In this document: positions 44,616-53,486 of the stretch, one piece after another | How the letters are laid out: each line of letters begins with the position of its first letter | How positions within the stretch are numbered: position 1 is the stretch's first letter | The notes under the pieces: generated by a model | Database searches by the model: none | What the model saw: the letters and a program-made list of their open reading frames with translations, nothing else | Told to the model about the DNA's origin: nothing | Program-made: the position numbers and the translations under genes | Source: Vibrio methylphosphonaticus | Lineage (GTDB): Bacteria > Pseudomonadota > Gammaproteobacteria > Enterobacterales > Vibrionaceae | Direction of reading: 5' to 3' | Assembly (NCBI RefSeq): GCF_023634655.1 | Contig: NZ_JAMKMS010000008.1 | Span: 1 to 64,000 of the forward strand | Length of the DNA: 64,000 nt

Positions 44616-45563
44616 TTGGCTAAGAATCGATTCATCAATATAGACCTTAATCTTTTGCGTACCTTCATTGTTCTTCATCAAGAAAAAAACGCACGAAAGG
44701 CTGCTGAGCGTTTATTTGTTTCACAACCTGCAATTAGCCAAGCGTTAAAGAAACTGCGATTTCAGTTTGATGACCCGCTTTTTGTTAAAGTCCCAAATGG
44801 GCTTGCTCCCACCCCATATTCTGAAGAGTTAGCGCTGAAAGTAGAGCCTTACTTAGAAGGGTTATCTGCAATCCTCAATCATAAGGACGAATTTGACCCA
44901 CAGAAACTGGATCAAGAGGTGACAATTGCATTGGCACCAGCGCATGTCTTTAGTCTGGGTAGCGAAGTGTACCGATACTTTATTCAGCGCGCACCAAACC
45001 TTAGAATTAACTTGGTTGTTTGGGGGGAACAGACTTTTAAGGATATTGAAGCTGGTAGTGTTGACCTCGGGATGAATTATCATGAAGCGCAAGATATGGC
45101 ATATATTCAGTCACTTTCCACTGAACTCATTACTCAAATATCTCCTGCGATTCTAGTTGCCAAAGATCATCCTCTGACAAAACAAGCGGTCACTTTAGAA
45201 AATTTGGCAAATTACCAATTGTTGCGTCTCTATATTAAAGGTTACAACGACGGCCCCGACGTCCCTGCAGTGACATTTTTCAAAAAATATGGGTATGACA
45301 TTACGGTTGGGTTTAGTTCAGAGTACCCCTTGGTGATACTGGATGTTGTCCAAGATTCGGATATGTTCTTTATTTCAACAGACAGTTTCCCGATTGAAAA
45401 GTACCCTTTACTTAGCTTATTACCCGTCGAGCAGCTTGAAGAAAGTATCATCGCAGACGTGAAAAGCTATTGTCATCCACGATGTGAAAAAAACCCGCTC
45501 ACTCAATGGTTGATTCAGTCATTTAAAAACATATTTGAAACCAACAAGACTAATTTGGATTAG
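44616..45563 (+). CDS. LysR-family transcriptional regulator with TTG start
   Basis: The 315-residue protein begins at TTG 44616 (GGGATGA 6 nt upstream); no ATG or GTG is available in frame before the helix-turn-helix. The DNA-binding domain is INIDLNLLRTFIVLHQEKNARKAAERLFVSQPAISQALKKL (residues 7-47), of the NodD/LeuO-like branch. The effector domain follows. It is divergent from the LysE-type exporter 420 bp away, a common regulator-exporter layout, so it may control that gene. Confidence 0.88.
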   Translation: MAKNRFINIDLNLLRTFIVLHQEKNARKAAERLFVSQPAISQALKKLRFQFDDPLFVKVPNGLAPTPYSEELALKVEPYLEGLSAILNHKDEFDPQKLDQEVTIALAPAHVFSLGSEVYRYFIQRAPNLRINLVVWGEQTFKDIEAGSVDLGMNYHEAQDMAYIQSLSTELITQISPAILVAKDHPLTKQAVTLENLANYQLLRLYIKGYNDGPDVPAVTFFKKYGYDITVGFSSEYPLVILDVVQDSDMFFISTDSFPIEKYPLLSLLPVEQLEESIIADVKSYCHPRCEKNPLTQWLIQSFKNIFETNKTNLD

Positions 45564-45689
45564 GCTCAAGCGCAATTTAAGTGGATGACGCAAAGCGACA
45601 TAAACGGGGTTAGTAAATACTTAAATACTAAACGTGTTATGTTGCTTTTAGACAACCTTTGCGTATAAAGCCCGCTGCATACTTTTGTC

Positions 45690-46466
45690 TTAATAACCGA
45701 AAGCCGGCGCTAAAACTTCATGCATTAACGCTGGGAAGTCGTCGAGAAGATGCAGTGTATTAGTATGAACGACATTAGTATCTAACTCTTGGTAGCTTGC
45801 ATGGAAATAGAAAGTTTCAGATTGTTTATAGATGTTCATACTAAAATCCGTTGAGCCATAATAGGGCGTACCATCGGATAGAATGCGAGTCTGGTTTGCT
45901 TCACTATTAAGCATATGGGTAATATTCTTGCACTTTTCATTTTCACACTGCAGTGCAATATTAAACCTTGCAGCATCAGGGGCGACAATGAGCGTGCGTC
46001 CTTCTAGTCCAACGGCATTGTGATTAATGGCTGGCCATATATTACCTTGAGAGATTTGATCGTCATTCACAACCCAAATAAACGCATGATCATAAAAGTA
46101 GGACGGCTCTATTTCACCACGTGAAGTAAAGTAAACGATAGTGAGTTGCTCTTGTTCCCATTGGCAGGAAATATGAATATCCATCTGCGGATGCTCACCT
46201 TTATATCGGCACACTGCATCTAACGCCTCAATAGACATCCCATAGCGTTTGCTGGCTTCAGGGTACCAAGTGATTGGTAATCTGTCAGGAACTAAATCAC
46301 CGGGAAGGTGACCGGGCAGACCTGCATCTGGGTGAGGCCTTTCTGGCGTATCTCCTTGAGGTAGGTGAGTTGCCGGAGGGGTTTGGGGGCTAACGGTTGT
46401 ATCGTTTGTCGATGAGTTACAGCCTGAGAGAGTAAGAATCGCTAAAGCTGGGATTATGTATTTCAT
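45690..46466 (-). CDS. Putative lipoprotein, function unknown
   Basis: Start at ATG 46466-46464 gives a textbook lipoprotein signal (MKYIIPALAILTLSGC, Cys16) and 258 residues; the open frame extends 31 codons upstream. A Thr/Pro-rich linker (about residues 20-60, with PHPDAGLPGHLPGDLVPDRLP) leads to a folded beta-rich domain. That domain has an even set of cysteines (CRYKG, SCQWE, LQCENEKC). No family recognised. It stands alone between two LysR genes. Confidence 0.7.
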   Translation of the reverse strand: MKYIIPALAILTLSGCNSSTNDTTVSPQTPPATHLPQGDTPERPHPDAGLPGHLPGDLVPDRLPITWYPEASKRYGMSIEALDAVCRYKGEHPQMDIHISCQWEQEQLTIVYFTSRGEIEPSYFYDHAFIWVVNDDQISQGNIWPAINHNAVGLEGRTLIVAPDAARFNIALQCENEKCKNITHMLNSEANQTRILSDGTPYYGSTDFSMNIYKQSETFYFHASYQELDTNVVHTNTLHLLDDFPALMHEVLAPAFGY

Positions 46467-46604
46467 AGGGGTCTGCCAAATGGTGGTTGCTTTTGGCATA
46501 GTTATAACAAGTCGCTGTAATGTTGAATATTCACCATTTTCTATAATTGTAATAAGCAATGCTTATCGGCGTATTAAACTGCTTTAAGTGCCAGAATGTG
46601 AGGC

Positions 46605-47474
46605 TTACCGACCAAATCCATAGAGTGCTTTGATCGCATTGTGAACCAGCCCTGTTTCCGCGCCAACCTTCCATATTAGGGCCGCGGGTATTTGTTTTTT
46701 CAGTGATGGCTCGACATTGAGCTTAACTAGCTGACCAGATTCAATCTGAGGCCGAATAAAGGGCTCGACAGCCATGCCCCAACATAGCCCATAACCGATG
46801 GCTGTTTTCGCAGCAGAGATGGATTCACATTCCCAAATGTTCGGCGAAATTGCCGTCTCATTGTTATTGGCGTGATTCGGTAAGTAAGCTTGTCGGTGAC
46901 GTTTTAAGTCGATGAGAGACACGGTCTCTAGGGATGCTAGCGGATGTTCCGGCGTGGCAACGTATAACAATTCAGCTGGGGGGAGGGCAATGGACCCCAA
47001 GTTACTGAATATCGGTTGCTCTAGTAAGGTGAATCCAATATGAGCCTGCTCTTTTATGACCGAGCTGATCACTTCCGATGAGGTCTTCTCAATCAGCTTG
47101 AGTTTTAAGCGGGGAAACTGCGTTGCCAGCATCGCCAATATCTCTTTTTCAAAAGGGACGCTGTATACGCTATCTAGCGCGAGCGTAAATTCGACCTCTT
47201 CTTCTGGCTCAATGTCATTTGCCAACCTTTCAAAGTTTTCACATTGCGCGACAACAAGCTTGGCTTCTTTGAGAAGTAGCTCTCCTGCTGGCGTTAAGGT
47301 TGGGTTTCGCGTGGAGCGGTCAAACAACTCTTGATTCAGGTCTAATTCTAAATTGGAGATGGTCATGCTTATCGCTGAGTGGGTTTTCTTCATCTTTCTG
47401 GCGGCAGCGGAAAATGATCCCGTTTCGGCGGCGCTGACAAAGGCTTGAAGCTGTAGCAAGTTGACGGTCAACAT
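46605..47474 (-). CDS. LysR-family transcriptional regulator
   Basis: The 289-residue protein has the LysR helix-turn-helix LLQLQAFVSAAETGSFSAAARKMKKTHSAISMTISNLELDL (residues 6-46) and a substrate-binding-type effector domain. It is divergent from the broken DUF1989-like gene at 47728, with a 253-bp intergenic region, so it may have regulated that gene. Effector unknown. Confidence 0.9.
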   Translation of the reverse strand: MLTVNLLQLQAFVSAAETGSFSAAARKMKKTHSAISMTISNLELDLNQELFDRSTRNPTLTPAGELLLKEAKLVVAQCENFERLANDIEPEEEVEFTLALDSVYSVPFEKEILAMLATQFPRLKLKLIEKTSSEVISSVIKEQAHIGFTLLEQPIFSNLGSIALPPAELLYVATPEHPLASLETVSLIDLKRHRQAYLPNHANNNETAISPNIWECESISAAKTAIGYGLCWGMAVEPFIRPQIESGQLVKLNVEPSLKKQIPAALIWKVGAETGLVHNAIKALYGFGR

Positions 47475-47727
47475 GTCAGTAATATTTACACCTTATAGAG
47501 TGAATGTGTTCTTTCTACTTAATAGTAGAGCATTGGTTGTCCGTTGCAACTTCGTCTACCAAGCCGACGTTGCATGTATGACCTGTCAGTTTTTCTTAAG
47601 GTTTACTGAATTTGTATTTAAAAAAAATGACTAATATAGTCGGTGTCAGAGGGGAAAGCGCTAAACACGCACTGACAACAACATTGAATGGATGCGCTCA
47701 ACTAGGTGACACGAGAAGGTAAACACT

Positions 47728-48568
47728 ATGACGACTAACATCCAATCGGTTTATAACAAAGACATTGACCCAGTAAAAACATACGAGCGTAAAGTTTCTC
47801 CAAACACTGAATTTTATGACCATGTTCGCGGCACAAAAGCGTTTGAAACTCGCCAGCATGTCTATGACGATATTCTACTGCCCCATACGGGCAACGCATT
47901 TTTAGTGAAAGCCGGCCAAGTGATTCGTTTTGAACAGCGCCCGAGCTTGCATAATAACCGCACGCAAATTATCGATGTGCATTTTGTTACCCCTGACCTC
48001 GAGCAATATGGCGAAAATGGTCACTCTGGTTGAAGATGAGTTCCCTTATGAAAAAATGGATGACGGTTTTAGCCATATCTTCTTTGCAGCGCACTGTTGT
48101 CCGGAATGGCTGCACATGTGCTACGGCGAAGAAGGGAATGTAAACAGCTGTCAGGAGAACTTTATCCAAGCCTTTAACCGTGTTCCGGCTATTGCCGCGA
48201 TGGAAGACGAAATTGAGCGTCGTAAAGTCGTGCAAATGTTCGCTGATCGAAATGATGTCAATATGTTCCAGCCTAATAAATTTACGCAAGACGACAATGG
48301 GATTACTCGTTGCGTATTGGCACCCACTCCTTCTGTTGCAGATGGCGTAGGCTGCGAGTTTTATGCGGAAAAAGATATTTATGTTGTTGTGAGTAACTGC
48401 CCTTATGCGGACCAAGCTCTGCCTTATCCAGAGGCAAAACCGAATCCAGTTTACGTCAGCGTTTTTGATACTGGAATCAAGCCAGAAACTATGCACCTTG
48501 GCAAGATTGGCGGATGGGAACAGCGTATTTATGAGCGCATTGCGACGAAAGACAATTCAATTAAGTAA
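47728..48568 (+). pseudogene. DUF1989-like (urea-carboxylase-associated family) gene disrupted by an internal frame-breaking deletion
   Basis: The frame starting at 47728 (AGAAGGT upstream) runs in register with the intact paralogue at 48996 up to VTPDLEQY, then hits a stop at 48033. The remainder (KMVTLVEDEFPY...) continues in the +1 frame to 48568. Compared codon by codon, the intact gene has 27 codons between these points where this copy has 1 nt: an 80-nt gap near 48009. Downstream identity is high (FTQDDNGITR, YAEKDIYVVVSNCPYADQ), so decay is recent. It probably no longer makes the full protein. Confidence 0.85.
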
Positions 48569-48580
48569 CTTGGGGTCGGT

Positions 48581-48874
48581 ATGTCACATCAACCAGAAAC
48601 AGGCATTAAAGCGTTGGTCGATACACCACTAAAGAAGGTGGCACTAGCCGCCTTCATATTGACCAACATAGGCATGTTTGCGGTACCCGCGCTTGTAGGC
48701 GCTTTGGGGACATCAATGAACTGGCCAGCAGCCGATACGCTCTCTTTAGCAGGGATCAGTTTTGCTGCTAATGAAGTGGTTCTCTTTGTCTCCATTGCTA
48801 TCTTAGGAAAGCCGTTAGTCAGCATGTTAAAGCAAAAAATTCAAAATATTCTCAAACCGTCTAGCTACAAATAG
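48581..48874 (+). CDS. Small two-helix membrane protein (transporter-suffix-like)
   Basis: The 97-residue protein has two membrane helices: LAAFILTNIGMFAVPALVG (about residues 22-40) and AGISFAANEVVLFVSIAILG (about 57-76), with a Lys-rich end. The second helix with xEVVLFVSIAILGK resembles the short transporter-suffix domain family. It lies 12 bp after the broken DUF1989-like gene and 121 bp before the intact copy, so the three were probably one unit. It may help a transporter or the DUF1989 protein; function unknown. Confidence 0.7.
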   Translation: MSHQPETGIKALVDTPLKKVALAAFILTNIGMFAVPALVGALGTSMNWPAADTLSLAGISFAANEVVLFVSIAILGKPLVSMLKQKIQNILKPSSYK

Positions 48875-48995
48875 TGAGAACGGGTTTGTTAAAGGGAGAG
48901 CCATTAGAGCAAGGATGCTAGACACTTATTTAGACGTCGAGCCCGGAACCCTCGACCATCGCCTACATGGACGTTGCCATCATAGGTAAATACTT

Positions 48996-50012
48996 ATGTG
49001 CAAAAAAACTGCAATTCAATTAGATAATTTCGATTCTAGCTATAACTCGGATGTCGATCCGGTAGCAACGTTTGCGCGAGCTATTAGTCCGGATCTTGAA
49101 TTTTATCAAAGAGTAAGAGCTACAAAATCGAAAGGGACCCGACAACGGGTTTACACGGATGTACTCAAAGCGGAAACCGGAAATGCATTTTTAGTAAAAA
49201 AAGGGCAAGTCATTCGTATTGAGCAGCGTCCAAATGCAGACGGCAACAATGGACGTACCCAAATTATGGACGTATTGATGGTGACGCCAGATCTACAGCA
49301 ATACAGTTGCCACCTAAGTTCAACGGCAGTCGAAGGCTTAAATCAGCGACTTTATTCGGGTATTTGGTCTCAAAGTCGCCATTTCGAAAAAATGGCAACA
49401 CTCATCGAAGATGAGTTTCCATATGATGAGTTGCCAGAAGAGTTCTCTCATATTTGGTTGGCCGCGCATTGTTCACCAGAACTGATCGGTTTAGCTCAAG
49501 GCAAAGAGAACGTGCGTAATTCATGCCATGAAAACTTTCTTCACGGATTTGGACGTAATCCGGCTATTGCCAACATTGAAGACTCGGAGATTCGAAAGGA
49601 AGTGATTCAGTTTTTTTCAGACCGTAATGATTGGAATATCTTTCAAGGTAACCGTTTTACTCAAGATGAAAATCGTATCACTCGCGCTCGAATGTGCCCA
49701 ACGCCACCAGTTAAGGATGGCACAGCCATTGAATGGTATGCCGAAAAAGATGTGTATGTGGTGATATCAAATTGTCCATATGGTGACCAGCATACGTGTT
49801 ACTCAAAGATTAAGAATAACGACGTGTTTATCGAGGGATATGACACGGGGGTTGAGCCGATACATGGAGACGCGACAAAACGCATCCAAGGATGGGAGGA
49901 AGCGGCATTAGAACGGGTAGCCAAGCGAGACCAAAGCCTCGCGCATGAATGCCCTGTAGAAACCATTAAATTGCCAGTTGAACTGACTCATTTCGCTCTG
50001 AGTAATCATTAA
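48996..50012 (+). CDS. DUF1989-like (urea-carboxylase-associated family) protein
   Basis: The 338-residue soluble protein has blocks of the DUF1989/urea-carboxylase-associated family: TGNAFLVKKGQVIRIEQRP near residues 62-80, AHCSPELIG, NSCHENF (a Cys/His pair as in the family metal site), NIFQGNRFTQDENRITRARMCPTPPVKDG near 215-245, and YAEKDVYVVISNCPYGDQ near 250-268. Members accompany urea or allophanate degradation genes, but none of those genes is here; the enzymatic role is unknown. It is the intact sister of the 47728 pseudogene. Confidence 0.7.
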   Translation: MCKKTAIQLDNFDSSYNSDVDPVATFARAISPDLEFYQRVRATKSKGTRQRVYTDVLKAETGNAFLVKKGQVIRIEQRPNADGNNGRTQIMDVLMVTPDLQQYSCHLSSTAVEGLNQRLYSGIWSQSRHFEKMATLIEDEFPYDELPEEFSHIWLAAHCSPELIGLAQGKENVRNSCHENFLHGFGRNPAIANIEDSEIRKEVIQFFSDRNDWNIFQGNRFTQDENRITRARMCPTPPVKDGTAIEWYAEKDVYVVISNCPYGDQHTCYSKIKNNDVFIEGYDTGVEPIHGDATKRIQGWEEAALERVAKRDQSLAHECPVETIKLPVELTHFALSNH

Positions 50013-50028
50013 CTGACCTCTCCTTCTC

Positions 50029-50046
50029 CCCCGCATTAATGCGGGG
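50029..50046. repeat. Perfect 18-bp palindrome CCCCGCATTAATGCGGGG
   Basis: It lies 17 bp after the DUF1989-like stop codon and 61 bp before the barrel gene. The GC-rich arms would make a stable hairpin, but no T-run follows on either strand, so it is either a weak transcript end or a protein site. Confidence 0.5.
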
Positions 50047-50106
50047 TTAGAGGGTTGTAACTTGCGTCGATTGGCGCACCATTTTCCAAAAAATTGAGGT
50101 TTTAAA

Positions 50107-50721
50107 ATGAAAAAAGTACTGTTAGTTGCACTGATGGTTGGCTGCTCAAGTATGGTTCACGCGAGCAATGACTATACAGGCTTTCGAATAGGCGCTGGCG
50201 CAACAACAGGGATGAAAGTGGATACGATAGGGACACTAAAAGCGCAGCCAAAAATCGAATTTGGCTATGATTTTAATAGGATCTTCTCAATTAATACGTC
50301 ATTGATGAAGTTTCAAGGCGAGCATAACCAGTATTCATCCGGTGTTTACTCTGGTGGCAATACTGATGGCTATGATGCTCGACTTGAAGGTGAGGTAGGG
50401 TACGCGTTCAATTTAGGCGGCAGTTGGGATCTCAAGCCCTACGTTGCGATTGGCGGCGCGCATGTGAGTGGCAGCAGAGAGTTATACAATACCGGACCGA
50501 TTGCCGTTCCTACGAACTCGAACCATGAAGGTACTGGTATTCATAAAGAGAGCTTCTCAGGAAATTATCTTACATCCGCGGCGGGTATTAGGCTGACTGC
50601 ACCGTTAGGTATTTATGTCGATACACGAGTACAGAGCCTTTATCTGACAGATAATCAAGAAGCAAGAACTCCGGTGAAAGAAAACGCCCAGTTTGGCGTG
50701 ACTGTTGGGGTGAAGTTTTAA
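50107..50721 (+). CDS. Outer-membrane beta-barrel protein (OmpA-like 8-strand type)
   Basis: The 204-residue protein has a signal peptide (residues 1-19, ending VHA). Eight amphipathic beta strands are predicted, and the C-terminal strand QFGVTVGVKF ends in Phe. Loops such as SGVYSGGNTDGYD and SRELYNTGPIAVPTNSNHEG are polar and probably surface-exposed. No periplasmic OmpA domain. Function unknown; such small barrels are often adhesins or stress-induced. Bounded by a palindrome upstream and a strong terminator downstream. Confidence 0.78.
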   Translation: MKKVLLVALMVGCSSMVHASNDYTGFRIGAGATTGMKVDTIGTLKAQPKIEFGYDFNRIFSINTSLMKFQGEHNQYSSGVYSGGNTDGYDARLEGEVGYAFNLGGSWDLKPYVAIGGAHVSGSRELYNTGPIAVPTNSNHEGTGIHKESFSGNYLTSAAGIRLTAPLGIYVDTRVQSLYLTDNQEARTPVKENAQFGVTVGVKF

Positions 50722-50725
50722 TAAA

Positions 50726-50752
50726 ACAAGCGAGGATAGTCTCCTCGCTTGT
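50726..50752. terminator. Intrinsic terminator between convergent genes
   Basis: ACAAGCGAGGA / TCCTCGCTTGT, an 11-bp perfect stem with a 5-nt loop, directly after the barrel stop codon and 19 bp before the stop of the convergent ABC permease gene. Confidence 0.8.
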
Positions 50753-50770
50753 TCTCATATCTTAAACGGA

Positions 50771-51601
50771 TTATCTCACGGTTCGGCGAAATCTAAGGCT
50801 CGTCATCCAAGCCAACACGCCAATGCCCACGTAAATCGCGATGTGAGCCCAACCCGCTTCGGGTATGGCACTCAGTGGATTAGCGGCAAGAATGGCATGC
50901 AGAGGTAAATAGAATATGTTGGAAAAGAACTGGTCGACACCGTAATAACCAAATAGTGCGATTGGCATCCAGCGTAGCGCATAAATGGCAATTAATAACA
51001 CCAATAGTGGTGAATTTACTTTCTGCGAAATCGCCATTGCGGTCAGTGCGAAGGGCAATAGAAGAACGCCGGCTATTGCCATTCTCAAACAAAATGAAAA
51101 CCAGTTGAGCACAACGTCCATGAGAGATGCATGACGATAGAGCAGCGCCAGCTGGTGGTCAGTTGAGGCATTGAGCATCCACAGCATCAGATCGGCAAAA
51201 AAGACCAATATCGAGCACACCAAAGGAATCACCAATAAACCAAACACAAGTTTAACGAGGTGGGTTTTTACATCGCTAACGGGCATACTGCGCCAAAACA
51301 TCAGGCTGCCCTCCACACGTTCTTTACGAAGTGTTCTAGGGAAATATTGGGTGCCAAGTAAAATGGAAAGTAGTCCCACACCACCCGCGATTAACATATT
51401 GACGTCGTCACCCATTTCTCTATGAATCTCACTGACATCGCCGCTGAAATTCATTTGAAAAAATAGATTGTGCTGTAAGGTTGAGCTGCTCATCAAAGTG
51501 ACAAAAAGGAGCAATCCACAGGCAAACATAAACAAAGGAACGCGCGTAACCAGCGGATTTTCTAACCATTCTTTACGTAACATAGCAACAGTCGAACGCA
51601 T
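50771..51601 (-). CDS. ABC exporter permease
   Basis: Start ATG 51601-51599 overlaps the stop of the ATPase gene (TAATG), so 35 upstream codons are excluded. The 276-residue protein begins MRSTVAMLRKEWLENPLVTR, a cytoplasmic lead-in typical of ABC-2 permeases, followed by six predicted membrane segments (including MFACGLLLFVTLMSS and GVLLLPFALTAMAIS). It is the membrane part of a GntR-ATPase-permease operon of the YtrA/BcrA type, which usually exports antimicrobial peptides or responds to envelope stress; substrate unknown. Confidence 0.85.
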   Translation of the reverse strand: MRSTVAMLRKEWLENPLVTRVPLFMFACGLLLFVTLMSSSTLQHNLFFQMNFSGDVSEIHREMGDDVNMLIAGGVGLLSILLGTQYFPRTLRKERVEGSLMFWRSMPVSDVKTHLVKLVFGLLVIPLVCSILVFFADLMLWMLNASTDHQLALLYRHASLMDVVLNWFSFCLRMAIAGVLLLPFALTAMAISQKVNSPLLVLLIAIYALRWMPIALFGYYGVDQFFSNIFYLPLHAILAANPLSAIPEAGWAHIAIYVGIGVLAWMTSLRFRRTVR

Positions 51602-52458
51602 TACACTTTCTCCTTCTGTAGCGCCAAAAACAGATCCGCTAACTTCACGCCATACCTCTCCCCAAGCGCTTGGGCTTGTGAGGCATATTGAGACGAAAGT
51701 AGCCACTTAGTGGTGCCTAGCCCTTTTTGAGAAGATAACGGGTTCATGGTTGCAATGTGCTCTTTATGTTCATCACTAGCATCAAGAATAAAGTAATCAT
51801 CGCTGATGCTATCCATTGAAGTGTGCAGGACTGGGCGGCCATGCTTAAGAATCAACACATCGGTGAGTAGATGCTCAATTTCCGCTACTTCATGACTGGC
51901 AATGATGAGCGCTCGCTCGCCATCGTGAAACCACTCTAATAGATGGCGATAGAATGTGTCTCGGTAGACCAGATCCAGCCCAAGAGTGGGCTCATCCAAA
52001 ATTAAAATTTGCGTATTGGTGGCGATCACAATCGCGAGGTGCAATTGAACCTTCATTCCTTTCGAAAGGGTTTTGATGCGTGCTCGGGATTTTATGTCGG
52101 TTTGGTTAAGGACTTCGTCTGCTTTATTGCGGTTAAAGCTCGGATGAACGCCTTCGGTATAATTGAGAAGCTGCGCGACCGTCATCCAACCTGGCAGCAC
52201 ATTGACATCAGAGATGTAAGATAAGCTTTGCATGATTTGATCGCGTTGCGTGACGGGCTCAAAACCATTGATACGAATAGTACCTTGGTATTGGTGCGCG
52301 CCAAGCAGGGCATTAATCAAGGTCGATTTTCCGGCACCATTATGTCCGAGCAGACCAAGAACTTGGCCGGCATGTAATTCAAAGCTCACGTCATGTAAGG
52401 CTTCAGCCTTTGTATGATACTGCTTAGATGCGTGCTTTACGCTAACAAGTGCGCTCAT
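51601..52458 (-). CDS. ABC exporter ATP-binding protein
   Basis: The 285-residue protein has Walker A GHNGAGKST (about residues 38-46), signature LSKGMKVQLHLA and Walker B ILILDEPTLGLD, with a switch His in IASHEV. The C-terminal extension is about 60 residues beyond the ABC core. It pairs with the 50771-51601 permease and overlaps both neighbours (4 bp with the GntR gene, 1 bp with the permease), a tightly coupled operon. Confidence 0.93.
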   Translation of the reverse strand: MSALVSVKHASKQYHTKAEALHDVSFELHAGQVLGLLGHNGAGKSTLINALLGAHQYQGTIRINGFEPVTQRDQIMQSLSYISDVNVLPGWMTVAQLLNYTEGVHPSFNRNKADEVLNQTDIKSRARIKTLSKGMKVQLHLAIVIATNTQILILDEPTLGLDLVYRDTFYRHLLEWFHDGERALIIASHEVAEIEHLLTDVLILKHGRPVLHTSMDSISDDYFILDASDEHKEHIATMNPLSSQKGLGTTKWLLSSQYASQAQALGERYGVKLADLFLALQKEKV

Positions 52459-52826
52459 TGATCACCTTCAAGATGTGGTTTTAGTTGCTGGATAAACTCT
52501 GACAGTGACATATCCAGATGTTGTAATGTGGCGGCGATTTGCGGTATTTGTTGTTGAAGAAAGCGCGCTTTTTCATCGGCTAAAAGTTTTAATTTTGCAC
52601 CGGGAATCACAAACATACCTTGACCGCGTTTCTTCTCTACCAACCCATCGTCAACGAGCAATTGATAGCCTTTCATGACGGTGAGGTGATTGATTTTCAT
52701 ATTCGCAGAGACGCTTCGTACCGAAGGCAAGGCCTGACCCTCTTGCCAAACCCCTTGCAGGATTTGTTGAGTGATGTGATCAGCCAGTTGACGAAAAATC
52801 GGTTGGCGATCGTGCCAATTCGTCAT
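52455..52826 (-). CDS. GntR-family (YtrA-type) regulator of the ABC exporter
   Basis: Start ATG 52826-52824 has AAGGA 10 nt upstream and gives 123 residues, the short YtrA-subfamily length. The winged helix is PIFRQLADHITQQILQGVWQEGQALPSVRSVSANMKINHLTVMKGYQLLVDDGLV (residues 9-63). A single helical segment follows for dimerisation. It is the first gene of the operon, with a perfect inverted repeat at 52850-52871 over its promoter, so autorepression is very likely. Confidence 0.92.
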   Translation of the reverse strand: MTNWHDRQPIFRQLADHITQQILQGVWQEGQALPSVRSVSANMKINHLTVMKGYQLLVDDGLVEKKRGQGMFVIPGAKLKLLADEKARFLQQQIPQIAATLQHLDMSLSEFIQQLKPHLEGDQ

Positions 52827-52849
52827 GAATATCTTCCTTGCGTGATTTG

Positions 52850-52871
52850 GTGTTATATATAGGTATAACAC
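52850..52871. promoter_or_regulatory. Operator for the YtrA-type GntR regulator
   Basis: GTGTTATA-TATAGG-TATAACAC is a perfect 8-bp inverted repeat with a 6-bp spacer. It is centred 35 bp upstream of the GntR start and overlaps a TATA-rich promoter. Confidence 0.75.
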
Positions 52872-52926
52872 TGGGGCGATTCAATGGGAAGCGTAATTTT
52901 TGCTGATTGACAAAAGTAGAGCGTTC

Positions 52927-52949
52927 GTTCTACTCTGTGTAGAGTGAAC
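52927..52949. promoter_or_regulatory. Candidate operator of the TetR-family gene
   Basis: GTTC-t-ACTCT-gtgt-AGAGT-GAAC is an inverted repeat with one bulged base, 21 bp upstream of the TetR start. Position and size fit an autoregulatory site. Confidence 0.55.
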
Positions 52950-52970
52950 GTTCTACCTAAAGGTCATACG

Positions 52971-53486
52971 ATGAAAGAACAAATTGCGGCCAGTTTGGAG
53001 CAAGCATTTAGCGAGCAGGGTTTTGCCGAGCCGAGTGTCGCTCAGCTTAAAGTTGCTTGTGGCGTGAGCTTAAGAACCTTATACAAATATTTCCCTTCCA
53101 AAGAAGACATGATCGTGGCGGCGTTGGAACATCGACATCAACGTTACCTCAATTTTTTATTAGCGGACTCACCTGAAAAAGGGGTTAACGCGGTTCTGCA
53201 TATTTTTAACAAGCTTAAACAATGGATGGAAAGTTATGCTCAAAATGGGTGTCTGTCGATGAGTGCCATCGCAGCATTTCCTGAGCATGCCGTCATCAAC
53301 CAAACCGTGAAGGCACATAAAGAGGAAGTGAGACGATTTCTGGGAGGGCAAAGCTTACGTGATGATCTTGCCATGCAATTGTTCTTACTCCATGAAGGTG
53401 TGTCGAATGCTTGGCCAATTATGGGTGATGAAACGTTAAAATCGGCACATGCGACTGTGCTCACTTTGTTAAAAGGAGAGAAATAA
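52971..53486 (+). CDS. TetR-family transcriptional regulator
   Basis: ATG 52971 has AAAGG upstream and gives 171 residues. The helix-turn-helix is AFSEQGFAEPSVAQLKVACGVSLRTLYKYFPSKEDMIVAALEHR (residues 11-54). The C-terminal ligand domain includes CLSMSAIAAFPEH. It overlaps the start of the downstream dehydrogenase gene and should regulate that two-gene operon. Ligand unknown. Confidence 0.92.
   Translation: MKEQIAASLEQAFSEQGFAEPSVAQLKVACGVSLRTLYKYFPSKEDMIVAALEHRHQRYLNFLLADSPEKGVNAVLHIFNKLKQWMESYAQNGCLSMSAIAAFPEHAVINQTVKAHKEEVRRFLGGQSLRDDLAMQLFLLHEGVSNAWPIMGDETLKSAHATVLTLLKGEK

Noticed and set aside
47728..48568. Programmed ribosomal frameshift in the DUF1989-like gene
   Set aside because: The paralogue shows that about 27 codons are missing at the junction, and no slippery sequence is present; a deletion explains it better.
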